Shown piece after piece: positions 9,195 to 18,209 of a stretch of 64,000 nt of DNA; the stretch's first letter is position 1, and every line of letters starts with the position of its first letter. The stretch is taken from positions 372,001-436,000 of the forward strand of contig NZ_JAPDHZ010000006.1 in the NCBI RefSeq assembly GCF_029525555.1. The letters are read 5' to 3'. The translations under genes and the position numbers were made by a program. Below the pieces are notes generated by a model. That model saw only the letters and a program-made list of their open reading frames with translations, did not search any database and was not told the origin of the DNA. The stretch comes from Cohnella ginsengisoli. GTDB taxonomy: Bacteria; Bacillota; Bacilli; Paenibacillales; Paenibacillaceae.

Positions 9195-10711
9195 ATGCGA
9201 TACCGACGAATCCGCGGCTCGATGCTCAAGGCAGCCATGCTTGCCGCTCTGCTGGCGCTGCCGCTGTCCGGCTGCATGACCGAATCGGCCGCGGGCGATC
9301 AGCCGGTTCAAGCGAGCGGCGCCGTCAATCTGATCTACTATACGATCGGCAATCCCGATCCCGACCTGAAGATGGTCAACGACAAGATCAATGAAGTGAC
9401 GTCCAAAAAAAATCGGGGTCACGATTACTTATATCAAAGTAGGCTGGCAGGAATACAATGACCGGCTCCATACGCTGATCTCGACGGGCTCGCCGTTCGA
9501 TATCGCGTTCGCCACCGATTATGCGGGCTTCGTGCAGCGGGGCGCCTGGCTGAAACTGGACGACTATCTGTCCGGTCTCGGCCGGGAGATGTACGACGCG
9601 ATCGATCCCGTGCTGTGGCAGGGCGTCCGCATGGAAGACGGCGGGATCTACGGCGTGCCGACGAACAAGGAGCTGGCGGTCCGGATGCAGTGGATGTATC
9701 CGGAGTCGCTCGTACGGAAGTACGGCATCGATATCGCCAATTACGGCACGCTGGAATCGCTCGAGCCGCTGCTTGGCATGATCAAGGACAAAGAGCCTGC
9801 CTACCAGCCGATGGAGCTGGACAAGGATTCGCAGAACTTCTTCGCGCTGGACGGCTACGAGTACGTGACCGACAAGCCGCTTCCGCTGATGGTCCGATCG
9901 CTAGATCCGAAGGCGCCGGTGGTGGGCATCTTCGAGACGGAGGAAGCCAGGCAAGTGCTGGACACGCTCCGCGCCTACTATCTCAAAGGCTACATTAACG
10001 AGGATGCGGCCCTGCGGGAAGGCCAGAACCTGAAGCGGGGGAGACCGGGTATTCTGGAAGCCCGCGGGCGGCGGTCCGCTCGCGGAGAACAGCTGGAGCA
10101 AGGATCGCGGCTACCAGGTCGTCGCCCAGCCGGTAACGCCGCCTCTGATCACGACGGAGTCCGTGCGCGGCGGGATCATGGCGATCAACGCCAACTCCGC
10201 GCATCCGGCCGAGAGCGTCAAGTTCCTGAATTTGCTCAACACGGATCCCGAGCTCCGCAATCTGTTCAATTACGGCATCGAGGGCGTGCACTACACGCTG
10301 GACGACAACGGGAAGGTGCTGCTGAAGCCGTCGGGAAACGGCGGGGAGCAGGGCGGGACGGTCGGCTATGAAGGGGTGCAGTATACGCAGGGCAACTGGT
10401 TCATCCTCAAGACGATCGGAGGAGAGTACCCGGATCCGCTCGACAAATGGGACCAGTACCGAGCGGCCAACGCCCAATCCGTCAAATCCAAGCTGTTCGG
10501 ATTCACGCCGGATCTGGCGGGCATGTCCATTCAGATCGACAACATCCGGACGGTGTGGGAAAAGTACTACCCGGGCCTGATGACCGGCAGCGTGGACGTG
10601 GATGCGGTGCTGCCCAAGTTCAACGCGGAGCTGAGGCAGGCAGGGCTGGACGCGGTGCGGGCGGAAGTGCAAAGGCAGCTGGATGCTTGGCGAGCGCGCC
10701 ATACACCATAG
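9195..10711 (+). CDS. Second DUF3502 substrate-binding lipoprotein, two frameshifts
   Basis: Paralogue of the binding protein at 5010, about 504 residues after correction, with an LSGC lipobox (Cys about 27). It has the same NLIYYTIGNPDPDLKMVN opening and a DUF3502-like end (VKSKLFGFTPDLAGMSIQIDNIRTVW ... QRQLDAW). An extra A in the A8 run 9405-9412 and an extra G in the G5 run 10037-10041 break the frame; removing both gives one protein. It starts 6 bp after the response regulator, so it is in the two-component operon, not the transport operon. That position suggests either a second ligand specificity or an extracytoplasmic sensing partner for the kinase. Confidence 0.85.
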
Positions 10712-10720
10712 GAAACGCAG

Positions 10721-10759
10721 CGAAGACCGCCGGCAGGGTGCCGGACGGTCTTCGTTTTT
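10721..10759 (+). terminator. Rho-independent terminator between convergent operons
   Basis: CGAAGACCG (10721-10729) pairs with CGGTCTTCG (10746-10754), followed by TTTTTC. The minus-strand gene ends just beyond it. Confidence 0.85.
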
Positions 10760-10762
10760 CGA

Positions 10763-11596
10763 TTAACCCTTCACCGCGCCGGCGACGACGCCTTTGACGA
10801 TGTATTTTTGCAGGAACATGAATACGACGATCGACGGCAGGACGGCCATCACCATGGCGGTCATCGCGTACTGCCAGTCCGACGTGTACTGGCCGACGAA
10901 CGTGTAGGCCGCGAGCGTCAGCGTCTTGGTCGTCGGCGAGCCGTTGACCATGAGGAGCGGGAGCAGGAAGTCGTTCCAGATCCACATGACGTCGATGATG
11001 ACGATCGTCGCCGTGACGGACTTGAGCAGCGGGAAGATGATCCGGAAGAACAGCCCGAAGCCGGAAGCCCCGTCGATCATCGCGCTCTCGTCGAGCTCCT
11101 TCGGTATGCCTTTGACGAACCCGTGATAGATGAAGACGGCCAGCGGAGCGCCGAAGCCCCAGTACAGCAGGCCGAGTCCCCAGGTGCTGTCGGACAGGTG
11201 CAGGAAGCGCGCGGTCTTGAGCACCGTGAGCATGATCGACTGGAACGGGATAAGCATCGGCATGATGCAGATGAAGTAGACGATGCCGCTCAGTCTAGAC
11301 TTCGTGCGCGCCAGCCTGTAGGCCGCGATCGAAGAGACAAGGACGATGCCCGCCAGGCCCAGCACGGTGATGATCGTATTGTTCAGGAACAGGCGCGGGT
11401 AGTTGATGAACTTCCACACGTACGAGTAGTTGGCGAACGTCCAGTGATGCGGCAGCGCGATGACGTCGGACATGACCTCCTGGAAGCTCTTGAACGAGTT
11501 GAAGATCGCCAGGAAGAGCGGGTAGAGGAACACGAGGGAGAGCAGGACCATGACGATCTCGCCGATCCAGCGCGCGGCTTTGTTCGTAGCGGACAT
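10763..11596 (-). CDS. CUT1 sugar ABC transporter permease, MalG type
   Basis: 277-residue inner-membrane permease with six TM segments. The EAA loop is DESAMIDGASGFGLFFRIIFP, and the C-terminus ends KGVVAGAVKG. It resembles AraQ/MalG/UgpE subunits. Its ATG overlaps the stop of the upstream permease by one base (TAATG), indicating translational coupling. Together they form the channel for the binding protein at 16869. No ATPase gene lies nearby. Confidence 0.9.
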   Translation of the reverse strand: MSATNKAARWIGEIVMVLLSLVFLYPLFLAIFNSFKSFQEVMSDVIALPHHWTFANYSYVWKFINYPRLFLNNTIITVLGLAGIVLVSSIAAYRLARTKSRLSGIVYFICIMPMLIPFQSIMLTVLKTARFLHLSDSTWGLGLLYWGFGAPLAVFIYHGFVKGIPKELDESAMIDGASGFGLFFRIIFPLLKSVTATIVIIDVMWIWNDFLLPLLMVNGSPTTKTLTLAAYTFVGQYTSDWQYAMTAMVMAVLPSIVVFMFLQKYIVKGVVAGAVKG

Positions 11597-12483
11597 TAGG
11601 CCTCAACCTCCCTGCGCTTGAAGATGGTGAGCTGGATGACGGTGATGATCAGGACGGCGACGAACAGAATGAGCGCCTTGGCGGTGCCGTAGCCGTACAG
11701 GTTGTTCGTGAAGGTGTCGCGGTAAATGTCGTAGGCGACGCTGTACGTCGTGCCGCCGGGACCGCCTCCGGTGAGGGAGAGAATGACGTCGAACACCTTG
11801 ATCGAGTTGGTCAGCGCCATGAAGACGGCGATCGTGATCGAAGGCGCGAGCAGCGGCAGCGTCACGCTGAAGAAGCGGCGGACCGGGCCGGCACCGTCCA
11901 CGACGGCGGCTTCCTTCAGATCGCCCGGCACGGACTGCAGGCCGGCGATGTATATGACGAGGTAGAAGCCGATCGACTGCCAGATCGAGACGAACAGGAC
12001 GGAGATGAAGGCCAGTCCCGGCTCCCCGAGCCAGCTCATTTTAAAAATATGCCAGCCCGTGCTGTTGCCGAGCGACTCGAAGCCCTGCATGAAGATGAAC
12101 TTCCAGATGAAACCGACGATGACGAGGCTGAGAATGTACGGGATGAAAAAGGCTGCCCGCAGCCAGGTCTTCGACTTCAGCTTGGCGTCCAGGACGAGCG
12201 CCAGCAGAATGGCCAGCACGTTGATGAGCACGATATAGAGCACGGCGTACTTGACGGTGAACCAAGTCGCGTTCGTGAAGTTGGCGTCGCCGGTGAAGAT
12301 CTGCTTGAAGTTGTCCAGGCCGATGAACTTCGGATGCTTGGAGATGCCGTTCCACTTGGTCAGCGAGTAGCGGACGGTCATGACGAACGGAATGTAAAAG
12401 GCGACGGCCACGCAGATCAGAACGGGCAGCGTGAAGAGGCCGAATTCCATTTTGGAGCGCCATTTGCGGTAAAACGAGGCCAT
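11596..12483 (-). CDS. CUT1 sugar ABC transporter permease, MalF type
   Basis: 295-residue permease. The first TM (GLFTLPVLICVAVAFYIPF), the FIGLDNFKQIF loop, the EAA motif LKEAAVVDGAGPVRRFFSVTLP and the LTGGGPGGTT region are characteristic of MalF/UgpA-type subunits. Start ATG at 12481-12483 with an AGAGGTG ribosome site. First gene of the minus-strand operon. The divergent kinase gene starts 126 bp away, and the intergenic region contains the shared regulatory element described separately. Confidence 0.9.
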   Translation of the reverse strand: MASFYRKWRSKMEFGLFTLPVLICVAVAFYIPFVMTVRYSLTKWNGISKHPKFIGLDNFKQIFTGDANFTNATWFTVKYAVLYIVLINVLAILLALVLDAKLKSKTWLRAAFFIPYILSLVIVGFIWKFIFMQGFESLGNSTGWHIFKMSWLGEPGLAFISVLFVSIWQSIGFYLVIYIAGLQSVPGDLKEAAVVDGAGPVRRFFSVTLPLLAPSITIAVFMALTNSIKVFDVILSLTGGGPGGTTYSVAYDIYRDTFTNNLYGYGTAKALILFVAVLIITVIQLTIFKRREVEA

Positions 12484-12531
12484 AGCGGCACCTCTTTTCT
12501 CTTGTGGTATGACGGGTTTAGGCTATAATGC

Positions 12532-12560
12532 ATTATAAAACGGCGCCGAATACGTCCTAA
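12532..12560 (-). promoter_or_regulatory. Predicted sigma-A promoter of the malF-malG operon
   Basis: On the minus strand, -35 TTAGGA (12555-12560), a 17-bp spacer and -10 TATAAT (12532-12537). The -10 is half of the palindrome TATAATGCATTATA (12524-12537), which also gives a TATAAT on the plus strand for the divergent kinase gene. The poor -35 fits an activator-dependent promoter. Confidence 0.6.
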
Positions 12561-12587
12561 ATGGATTTAAGTAATCACTTAAGGGTA
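12560..12587 (-). promoter_or_regulatory. Shared 28-bp element, copy 1 (upstream of malF)
   Basis: Read on the minus strand: TACCCTTAAG, one variable base, GATTACTTAAAT, one variable base, CATT. It abuts the -35 of the malF promoter, and 76 bp separate it from the malF ATG. A copy identical at 26 of 28 bases lies at 16770-16797 at almost the same distance from the binding-protein gene. It contains CTTAA direct repeats and a TTAAG..ACTTAA inverted repeat. Probably the operator of the AraC-type regulator at 14442. Confidence 0.7.
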
Positions 12588-12609
12588 ATAAGGTGAACTG
12601 GAGGCAATT

Positions 12610-14457
12610 ATGCAGACTTTCCCGCAATGGCTGCGGCGGACCGGGCGCCGGCTGCGCGAGGCGCCTTCCCGCAGGCTGGTGAACAAGCTGATCCTGCTGT
12701 TCACCTCCATCATCATCCTGATCGTCTCGAGCCTCACCGTCATCGCCTACAAGATCATCGAGCGGGAATCCGTGGCGAACAGCATCGCGAGCAACCGGAG
12801 CAACCTGAAGCTCGTGAACCAGAACTATGCCAAGTACATGAGCGAGCTCGAGCAGCTGTCGCTGCCGCAGATCGATTACGACCCGCTGATGCGCGCCATC
12901 GAGCGCGAGGGCGAAGACTATGCCTCCCGGCTGTATCTGGAGGACTATTTGCGTTCGCTTTTTTATGCGAGGTCCGATCTGCAGAGCATCTACTTGTACC
13001 TGGTGGACGAACGCAAGTATCTGTACGTCACCCGCGAGCGCTACAACGTGACGGTGCGCGCCGCGCTGGACGACGGCATCCCCGGGCAGGCCTGGTACGA
13101 GCGGGCGATGGCGGATCCGCACAACCGGAGCGCGCAATCGCTCGTCCTGTCGCGCGAGACCGGATACGGCACGGCGCCGGAGGGCGTGTATATGGCGTAT
13201 CACCGGGTGCTGCGTTCGCTGAAGGATCGGCAGGCGCGCGCCGTCCTCAGCTTTTACGTGAACGATTCGGCCAAAAACGCGATCATGGCCGACATGCCCA
13301 AAACCGCGGGAGAGCACGCCATTCTGTTGGACGCGGACGACACGCCGTTTCATGTCGACGATCCCGGCTTCTATTCGGCGGCTGCCGGCGACGAAGACTT
13401 CGTCCGCTCGCTCCATGCGGAGGAGGATAAGGAGAGATTCAACTGGCATGGGCCGGACGGACGCTATCTGGTCGTCGAAAACGTCGACGCGCAGGATGGC
13501 TGGCGGCTCGTCAAGCCGATTCCGTTCAGCGAGATCTACCGGACGGCGGTGGAGGCGCGGCGCATCAGCATCTGGATCGGGTTGGGGTTCCTGGCCGTCG
13601 CGGTCGGGCTCGTCATCCTGACCTCGAACGCGATCACGCGTCCGCTCAAGCGGCTGTCCAAGGAGATGAGCCGGTTCGGCGCGGGCGACTTCGAGACGGT
13701 GACCGAGGTGCGCGGGCTCGACGAGATCGCTTATTTGTCCAAGCACTTCAACCTCATGGCGCGGCGGACGAACGAGCTGATCAACGAGCGGTACAAGATG
13801 AAGCTCACGGAGCAGAACGCGATCCTGAAGGCGCTGGAGGCCGAGATTAATCCGCATTTTCTGTATAACGCGCTGCAGGCGATCTCCACGAAGGCGCTCA
13901 AGAGCGGCAACGACGACGTGGCGGACATGGTGGACGCGCTCGCCGGGACGCTCCGCTACTGCATCAGCGGCAAGGACATCGTCTATTTGAATGAGGAGCT
14001 GAAGCACGTGGAAAGGTACATGATGCTGCAGAAGGCGAGATTCGGCAGCCGCGTCGTCATGTCGTACGACATCGGGGATGCGCTGCTCCAGCTGTCGATC
14101 CCGAAGCTGTCGATCCAGTCTCTCGTCGAAAACGCGATCAAGCACGGCGTCGAAAAGGTGCAACGGCCCGTCACGATCGCGCTATCCGTTTATATGGAGG
14201 AAGACCGGGCGGTCATCGCCGTGCGCGACGACGGGCCGGGCATCGCGCCGGACCGTCTGCGGGAGGTGCGGGCTTCCTTCGAACAGGCGTGGGAAGACCG
14301 CAGCGGCGACAGCATCGGGCTGCGCAATTTGGACGCGCGCCTGAAGCTGCTGTTCGGCGGGGAAGCGGGGCTAGAGATCGAATCGCTTGAGGCGGGCACG
14401 GAGCTGCGAATGCGAATTCCCGCGGGGGGGAGGCGGACGTCTTGTATAAAGCATTGA
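12610..14457 (+). CDS. YesM-type sensor histidine kinase
   Basis: 615 residues. TM1 is about residues 27-48 and TM2 about 319-342, with a roughly 270-residue extracellular (Cache-like) region between; a HAMP domain follows (LSKEMSRFGAGDFETV). The His_kinase motif EINPHFLYNALQ places the phosphoacceptor His near 416; the HATPase domain has SLVENAIKHGV and the G-box DDGPGIA. Ribosome site GGAGG at 12600-12604. The C-terminus overlaps the next gene. A G7 run (14424-14430) near the 3' end may be overcalled: with one G fewer the protein would end ...RIPAGGGRLV. Partner of the regulator at 14442; divergent from malFG. Confidence 0.9.
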   Translation: MQTFPQWLRRTGRRLREAPSRRLVNKLILLFTSIIILIVSSLTVIAYKIIERESVANSIASNRSNLKLVNQNYAKYMSELEQLSLPQIDYDPLMRAIEREGEDYASRLYLEDYLRSLFYARSDLQSIYLYLVDERKYLYVTRERYNVTVRAALDDGIPGQAWYERAMADPHNRSAQSLVLSRETGYGTAPEGVYMAYHRVLRSLKDRQARAVLSFYVNDSAKNAIMADMPKTAGEHAILLDADDTPFHVDDPGFYSAAAGDEDFVRSLHAEEDKERFNWHGPDGRYLVVENVDAQDGWRLVKPIPFSEIYRTAVEARRISIWIGLGFLAVAVGLVILTSNAITRPLKRLSKEMSRFGAGDFETVTEVRGLDEIAYLSKHFNLMARRTNELINERYKMKLTEQNAILKALEAEINPHFLYNALQAISTKALKSGNDDVADMVDALAGTLRYCISGKDIVYLNEELKHVERYMMLQKARFGSRVVMSYDIGDALLQLSIPKLSIQSLVENAIKHGVEKVQRPVTIALSVYMEEDRAVIAVRDDGPGIAPDRLREVRASFEQAWEDRSGDSIGLRNLDARLKLLFGGEAGLEIESLEAGTELRMRIPAGGRRTSCIKH

Positions 14458-16271
14458 TCATCGACGACGAAGAGCCGACGCGCGAGGCGATCCGCATCCT
14501 GGGCGACTGGCCGCGCCACGGCATCGGCGAGGTGCTCGAGGCCGCGGACGGCCAGGAAGGGCTGGCGCTGCTGGAGCGGGAGCGGCCGGACCTGGTGCTG
14601 GTCGACATGAAGATGCCGGTCATGGACGGGCTCGCGTTCCTGCAGGTCGTGGAGCGGGATTATCCCGACCTTTTCACGATCGTCATCAGCGGCTACAACG
14701 ACTTCGACTATACGCGCCAAGCGATCCGCTCGCGGGTCGTCGACTACCTGCTGAAGCCGGTCAACCGGGGCGATCTCAACCAGGCGCTCGCCAAGGCGGC
14801 GGGCGTCCTGGACGCCCGGCGGGACAGCAAGCGGGACCACATCGACCGGGACATCGCGCTCAACATGTCGCTGCCGAAGCTCAAGGAAAACATCTACCTG
14901 TCGCTACTGGCCCGTACGTTCAGGGCAGGCAGCAGCGAAGCGTACCTGCGGCTCATCGGCGCCGACGATCCGGGGACGCGGTTCGGCGTGACCGTGCTGC
15001 GCCTTCTGAACCTGGAAGCGGTCGCGGCCGGCCGGTTCAAGGGCGAGACGGCGCTGCTTCACTATGCGGCGTCCAACGTCGTCGGCGAGTTCGGCGAGGC
15101 GGGCTTCCAGAGCTTCGGCCTGGCGAATCCGAAGCGGGACCGGGAGCTGATCGTCATCCATTCGATGACGGGCGGCTATCCCGAGGATCTCGCGTTCCGC
15201 GCCGCGCACTTCGCGCGCAAGATCGCGCAGGGGCTAAGCGACCTGTTCGGCATCCGCACGGTCGCTGGACTGAGCGGGCCCGGCGTCGCGGTCGGGGGAT
15301 TGGCGGACGCTTACGGCGCCGCGTCCGAGGCGGCCGACGGCGCCGACCTGTTCCGCCGCGACGCGCTTCAGCCGGCGCCGCCCGCGGAACGCAAGGAGGC
15401 GGGCGCGGAGCGTAAGGACGCAGGGGCGGAGCGTAAGGATGCAGGGGCGGAGCGTAAGGATGCAGGGGCGGAGCGTAAGGATGCAGGGGCGGAGCGTAAG
15501 GACGCAGGGGCGGAGCGTAAGGATGCCGTCGCGCCGGCCGTTTCGTTTGCGGCGCGCATGCCGCAGCTGCGCGCGGCGATCGAGGCGGGCAGCGCGGCGC
15601 AGGCGCGGACGGTCGCCCAGCAGTTCCTGGCCGGCGTGCGGGAGCGGGGCCGCTTCAGCTTCAAGCAGGCGGACCGGCTGCTGGAGGAGCTGCTCTTCCT
15701 GCTCGGCGAGCTGGCGCTCGAGCTGGGCCTGCCGGCAGCCGGCGCTGTGGGCGGCGGTTCGGGCGGGGCGGCCGGGGACGCCCACGCCCAAGCGGCGGGC
15801 ATTCGGGGCGACGGGGCGCTTGGCGCACTCGGCATGCTCGGGCTGTCCGCCGACTATGCCGGGTTCGACGAGTACGAGGCTTTGCTCTGCGGGATCTGCG
15901 AGCGGTACGCCGAGATGGCGCGCGCCGCGCTCTCGCCGGAGCGCGTCTTCGATGTGGGGGAGATCAAGCGCTACATCGAGCAGCATTACTTCGAGGACAT
16001 CAAGATCTCGATGTTCACGGAGCGCTATTTTCTGAGCAGGGAATACCTGATGAAGCTGTTCAAGCAGCACTACGGCTTCGGCATCCACGAGTACGTGCAG
16101 AAGGTGCGCATGGACAAGGCCAAGGCGCTGCTCGACCGGCCGGAGCTGAAGATCCAGGAGATCTCCGAGATGCTCGGCTTTAAGGACAAAAATTACTTTT
16201 CCAAGGCGTTCCGCAACTACGTGGGGCTGTCGCCGTCGGAGTACCGGGCGCAGGGGACAGAAGCGCCTTAG
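14442..16271 (+). CDS. YesN-type response regulator with an internal heptapeptide repeat
   Basis: 609 residues, TTG start overlapping the kinase end. The REC domain occupies residues 1-120 (acidic pocket DDE at 8-10, phosphoacceptor Asp55 in LVDMKMP, Lys105 in LLKPV). A long central region follows, interrupted at residues 316-364 by seven tandem copies of AERKDAG-type heptads encoded by a 21-bp DNA repeat (about 15388-15533). The C-terminal 100 residues form an AraC HTH (FTERYFLSREYLMKLF ... ISEMLGFKDKNYFSKAF). Probably binds the shared element upstream of malF and of the binding-protein gene. The repeat lies in a linker and need not disturb either domain. Confidence 0.92.
   Translation: MYKALIIDDEEPTREAIRILGDWPRHGIGEVLEAADGQEGLALLERERPDLVLVDMKMPVMDGLAFLQVVERDYPDLFTIVISGYNDFDYTRQAIRSRVVDYLLKPVNRGDLNQALAKAAGVLDARRDSKRDHIDRDIALNMSLPKLKENIYLSLLARTFRAGSSEAYLRLIGADDPGTRFGVTVLRLLNLEAVAAGRFKGETALLHYAASNVVGEFGEAGFQSFGLANPKRDRELIVIHSMTGGYPEDLAFRAAHFARKIAQGLSDLFGIRTVAGLSGPGVAVGGLADAYGAASEAADGADLFRRDALQPAPPAERKEAGAERKDAGAERKDAGAERKDAGAERKDAGAERKDAGAERKDAVAPAVSFAARMPQLRAAIEAGSAAQARTVAQQFLAGVRERGRFSFKQADRLLEELLFLLGELALELGLPAAGAVGGGSGGAAGDAHAQAAGIRGDGALGALGMLGLSADYAGFDEYEALLCGICERYAEMARAALSPERVFDVGEIKRYIEQHYFEDIKISMFTERYFLSREYLMKLFKQHYGFGIHEYVQKVRMDKAKALLDRPELKIQEISEMLGFKDKNYFSKAFRNYVGLSPSEYRAQGTEAP
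15388..15533 (+). repeat. Tandem 21-bp repeat inside the response-regulator gene
   Basis: About seven copies of a 21-bp unit encoding AERKDAG (first copy AERKEAG, last AERKDAV). The central copies differ only at a C/T in the Asp codon, so the array is recent or homogenised. In-frame length variation would keep the protein open. Confidence 0.9.
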
Positions 16272-16287
16272 GTTCTGCCGACGCAAA

Positions 16288-16690
16288 CTGGAGGAGATAG
16301 CCGATTTTATCGGCTAACGAGGGTGCCGGGGGCGTGATCCTGGAGGAGATAGCCGATTTTATCGACTAACGAGGGTACCCGGGGCATGATTCTGGAGGAG
16401 ATAGCCGATTTTATCGGCTAACGAGGGTCCCGGGGCATGATTCTGGAGGAGATAGCCGATTTTATCGGCTAACGAGGGTCCCGGGGCATGATTCTGGAGG
16501 AGATAGCCGATTTTATCGGCTAACGAGGGTACCCGGGGCATGATTCTGGAGGAGATAGCCGATTTTATCGGCTAACGAGGGTCCCGGGGCATGATTCTGG
16601 AGGAGATAGCCGATTTTATCGGCCAACGAGGGTGCCCTGGGCGTGATTCTGGAGGAGATAGCCGATTTTATCGGCTGACGGGGCCTCCCC
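16288..16690. repeat. Array of eight 51-52 bp hairpin repeats
   Basis: Units start at 16288, 16340, 16392, 16443, 16494, 16546, 16597 and 16649. Each begins CTGGAGGAGA and contains the hairpin TAGCCGAT-TTT-ATCGGCTA (8-bp arms, 3-base loop), then AACGAGGGT and a GC-rich end. Copies are 90% or more identical and directly abut, with no spacers. The array lies between the response-regulator stop and the terminator-like hairpin before the binding-protein gene. Function unknown. Confidence 0.95.
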
Positions 16691-16731
16691 AGGGGGGGCT
16701 CATGGCGCGCATAACTTCCCTTGTTCGAGAG

Positions 16732-16776
16732 AAGGGTAAAAAAGCGAACTGCCGGCCAGGCCGCTTTTTTACCCTT
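16732..16776. terminator. Long perfect inverted repeat, terminator-like
   Basis: AAGGGTAAAAAAGCG (16732-16746) and CGCTTTTTTACCCTT (16762-16776) are perfect 15-bp arms around a GC-rich loop. The T-tract lies within the right arm. Probably ends transcription from the regulator gene. The right arm runs into the shared regulatory element that starts at 16770. Confidence 0.65.
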
Positions 16777-16797
16777 AAGAGATTACTTAAATGCATT
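16770..16797 (+). promoter_or_regulatory. Shared 28-bp element, copy 2 (upstream of the binding-protein gene)
   Basis: TACCCTTAAG, one base, GATTACTTAAAT, one base, CATT: 26 of 28 bases identical to the copy at 12560-12587. It is followed by a possible -35 TTGGGT (16797-16802), a 16-bp spacer and -10 TAATAT (16819-16824). 71 bp separate the element from the start codon, against 76 bp at malF. Predicted activator site co-ordinating the two halves of one transporter. Confidence 0.7.
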
Positions 16798-16868
16798 GGG
16801 TTGCCGGCCGCGGTTCTTTAATATAGGCATCGTAGCGCAAAATCACAAACGAATCGGGGGCAACATAC

Positions 16869-18209
16869 ATGCTCAAAAAGATCGCGGGCGTATCCGTCAG
16901 CGCAGTGATGATGGCCGGTCTGCTGGCTGCATGCGGCGGCAACAACGACAACAACAACGCGGCACCGACCGGGTCGGCTTCGGCCAGCGCGGGCGCGTCG
17001 GCAAGCGCCTCGACAGGCGCTTCGGACAAGCCGGTCACCATCAACATGTTCACGGCTTCGCCGGAGTACACGGACGCTTTTAACGCCTATATCGCCGAAT
17101 ACAAGAAGGTCAAGCCGAACGTCACGATCAACCTCGAGATCATGCAGGCCGACTACAACACGGTGCTGAAGTCGCGCATCGCTTCCGGCAACACGCCGGA
17201 CGTGTTCCAGACGACGGCAGGCGGAGACATCGACACGTTCGCCGAATACAGCGCGGACCTGACCAACGAGCCGCTCGCGGCAGCCATGACGGACGCGGTT
17301 CGCAGCAATATGACGTCCAGCGACGGCAAGGTGCTGGGCCTGCCGGTCAAGGGCAACCTGTTCACGCTGATCTACAACAAAAAGCTGTTCGAAGAAGCGG
17401 GCATCACCGAGGTGCCGAAGACGACCGCGCAGCTCGACGACGCGATCGCGAAGCTCGAAGCCAAGGGCATCACGCCGTTCGCCAACGCCTACAAGGAATG
17501 GTGGACGTGGAAGCACGTATTCCAACACTTCGTAGACGCTGCCGCGCTGGACGCAGGCACGGACGCCAAGTCGCTGGTCGCCGACTTCATCGCCGGCAAG
17601 ACGACGTTCAAGGATCATCCGGTGCTGGCCGACAACTTCTTCAAGTTCGTCGATACCACGATCGCCCACGGCACCGACAAGCCGCTTGAGCGCGACAGCA
17701 ACGCCGAAGTCAGCGACTTCGCAGCGGGCAAGGCCGCGATCATGACCGGCAAGGGCGCGTGGGACGAAGAAGCGATCGAGAAGATCACGCCGGACATCCA
17801 GATCGGCATCATGGGCTACCCGGTGAGCGACAAGCCGGAGCAAGCAGTCATCATCACGGGCGCCGACCAGGCGCTGCGCATCAACAAGGATTCCAAGGTC
17901 GCCCGCGAGACGATCGACTTCTTCAACTGGCTGTATACGTCCGAATACGGCAAGAGCTGGTTCTCCAACGTCGCGAAGGTCATCCCGCCGATCAAGGACG
18001 CGCCGCTGCCGGATCTGCAAATGCCGAAGGCCATGGACGAGATCCTGAAGACCGAGAAGTCCGGCGACCTGTCCGTCAACTACTCGCTGGATACGTTCCA
18101 CCAGAAGTTCGGCGAGATCATGCAGGCGTATGTCGGCAAGAGCAAGACGAAGGACCAGGCGATCACCGAGATTCAGCAAGCGTGGACGCAGCTTGGCTCC
18201 GCACAATAA
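16869..18209 (+). CDS. CUT1 sugar-binding lipoprotein
   Basis: 446-residue exported lipoprotein with an LLAAC lipobox (Cys about 22), an Asn- and then Ser/Ala-rich linker, and a solute-binding protein family 1 fold (VTINMFTASPEYTDAFNAYI). Internal sugar-pocket-like segments include NAYKEWWTWKHVFQ and GKGAWDEEAI. The partner permeases are the minus-strand MalF/MalG pair 4.4 kb away, co-regulated through the 28-bp element. It is followed by a GH36 enzyme gene, which suggests an alpha-galactoside as cargo. The ribosome site is weak (GGGGG at 16856-16860). Intact. Confidence 0.9.
   Translation: MLKKIAGVSVSAVMMAGLLAACGGNNDNNNAAPTGSASASAGASASASTGASDKPVTINMFTASPEYTDAFNAYIAEYKKVKPNVTINLEIMQADYNTVLKSRIASGNTPDVFQTTAGGDIDTFAEYSADLTNEPLAAAMTDAVRSNMTSSDGKVLGLPVKGNLFTLIYNKKLFEEAGITEVPKTTAQLDDAIAKLEAKGITPFANAYKEWWTWKHVFQHFVDAAALDAGTDAKSLVADFIAGKTTFKDHPVLADNFFKFVDTTIAHGTDKPLERDSNAEVSDFAAGKAAIMTGKGAWDEEAIEKITPDIQIGIMGYPVSDKPEQAVIITGADQALRINKDSKVARETIDFFNWLYTSEYGKSWFSNVAKVIPPIKDAPLPDLQMPKAMDEILKTEKSGDLSVNYSLDTFHQKFGEIMQAYVGKSKTKDQAITEIQQAWTQLGSAQ

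Noticed and set aside
12524..12537. Perfect palindrome TATAATGCATTATA as a repressor operator
   Set aside because: It is explained more simply as back-to-back TATAAT -10 boxes of the divergent kinase and malF promoters.
16359..16541. Minus-strand frame through the 51-bp array encoding a repeated 17-residue peptide
   Set aside because: 51 is a multiple of three, so any open frame repeats. The frame breaks where units are 52 bp, and there is no ribosome site.
16288..16690. Regular repeats suggesting a CRISPR array
   Set aside because: The eight units directly abut and are nearly identical along their whole 51-52 bp, with no variable spacers and no cas genes in the window.
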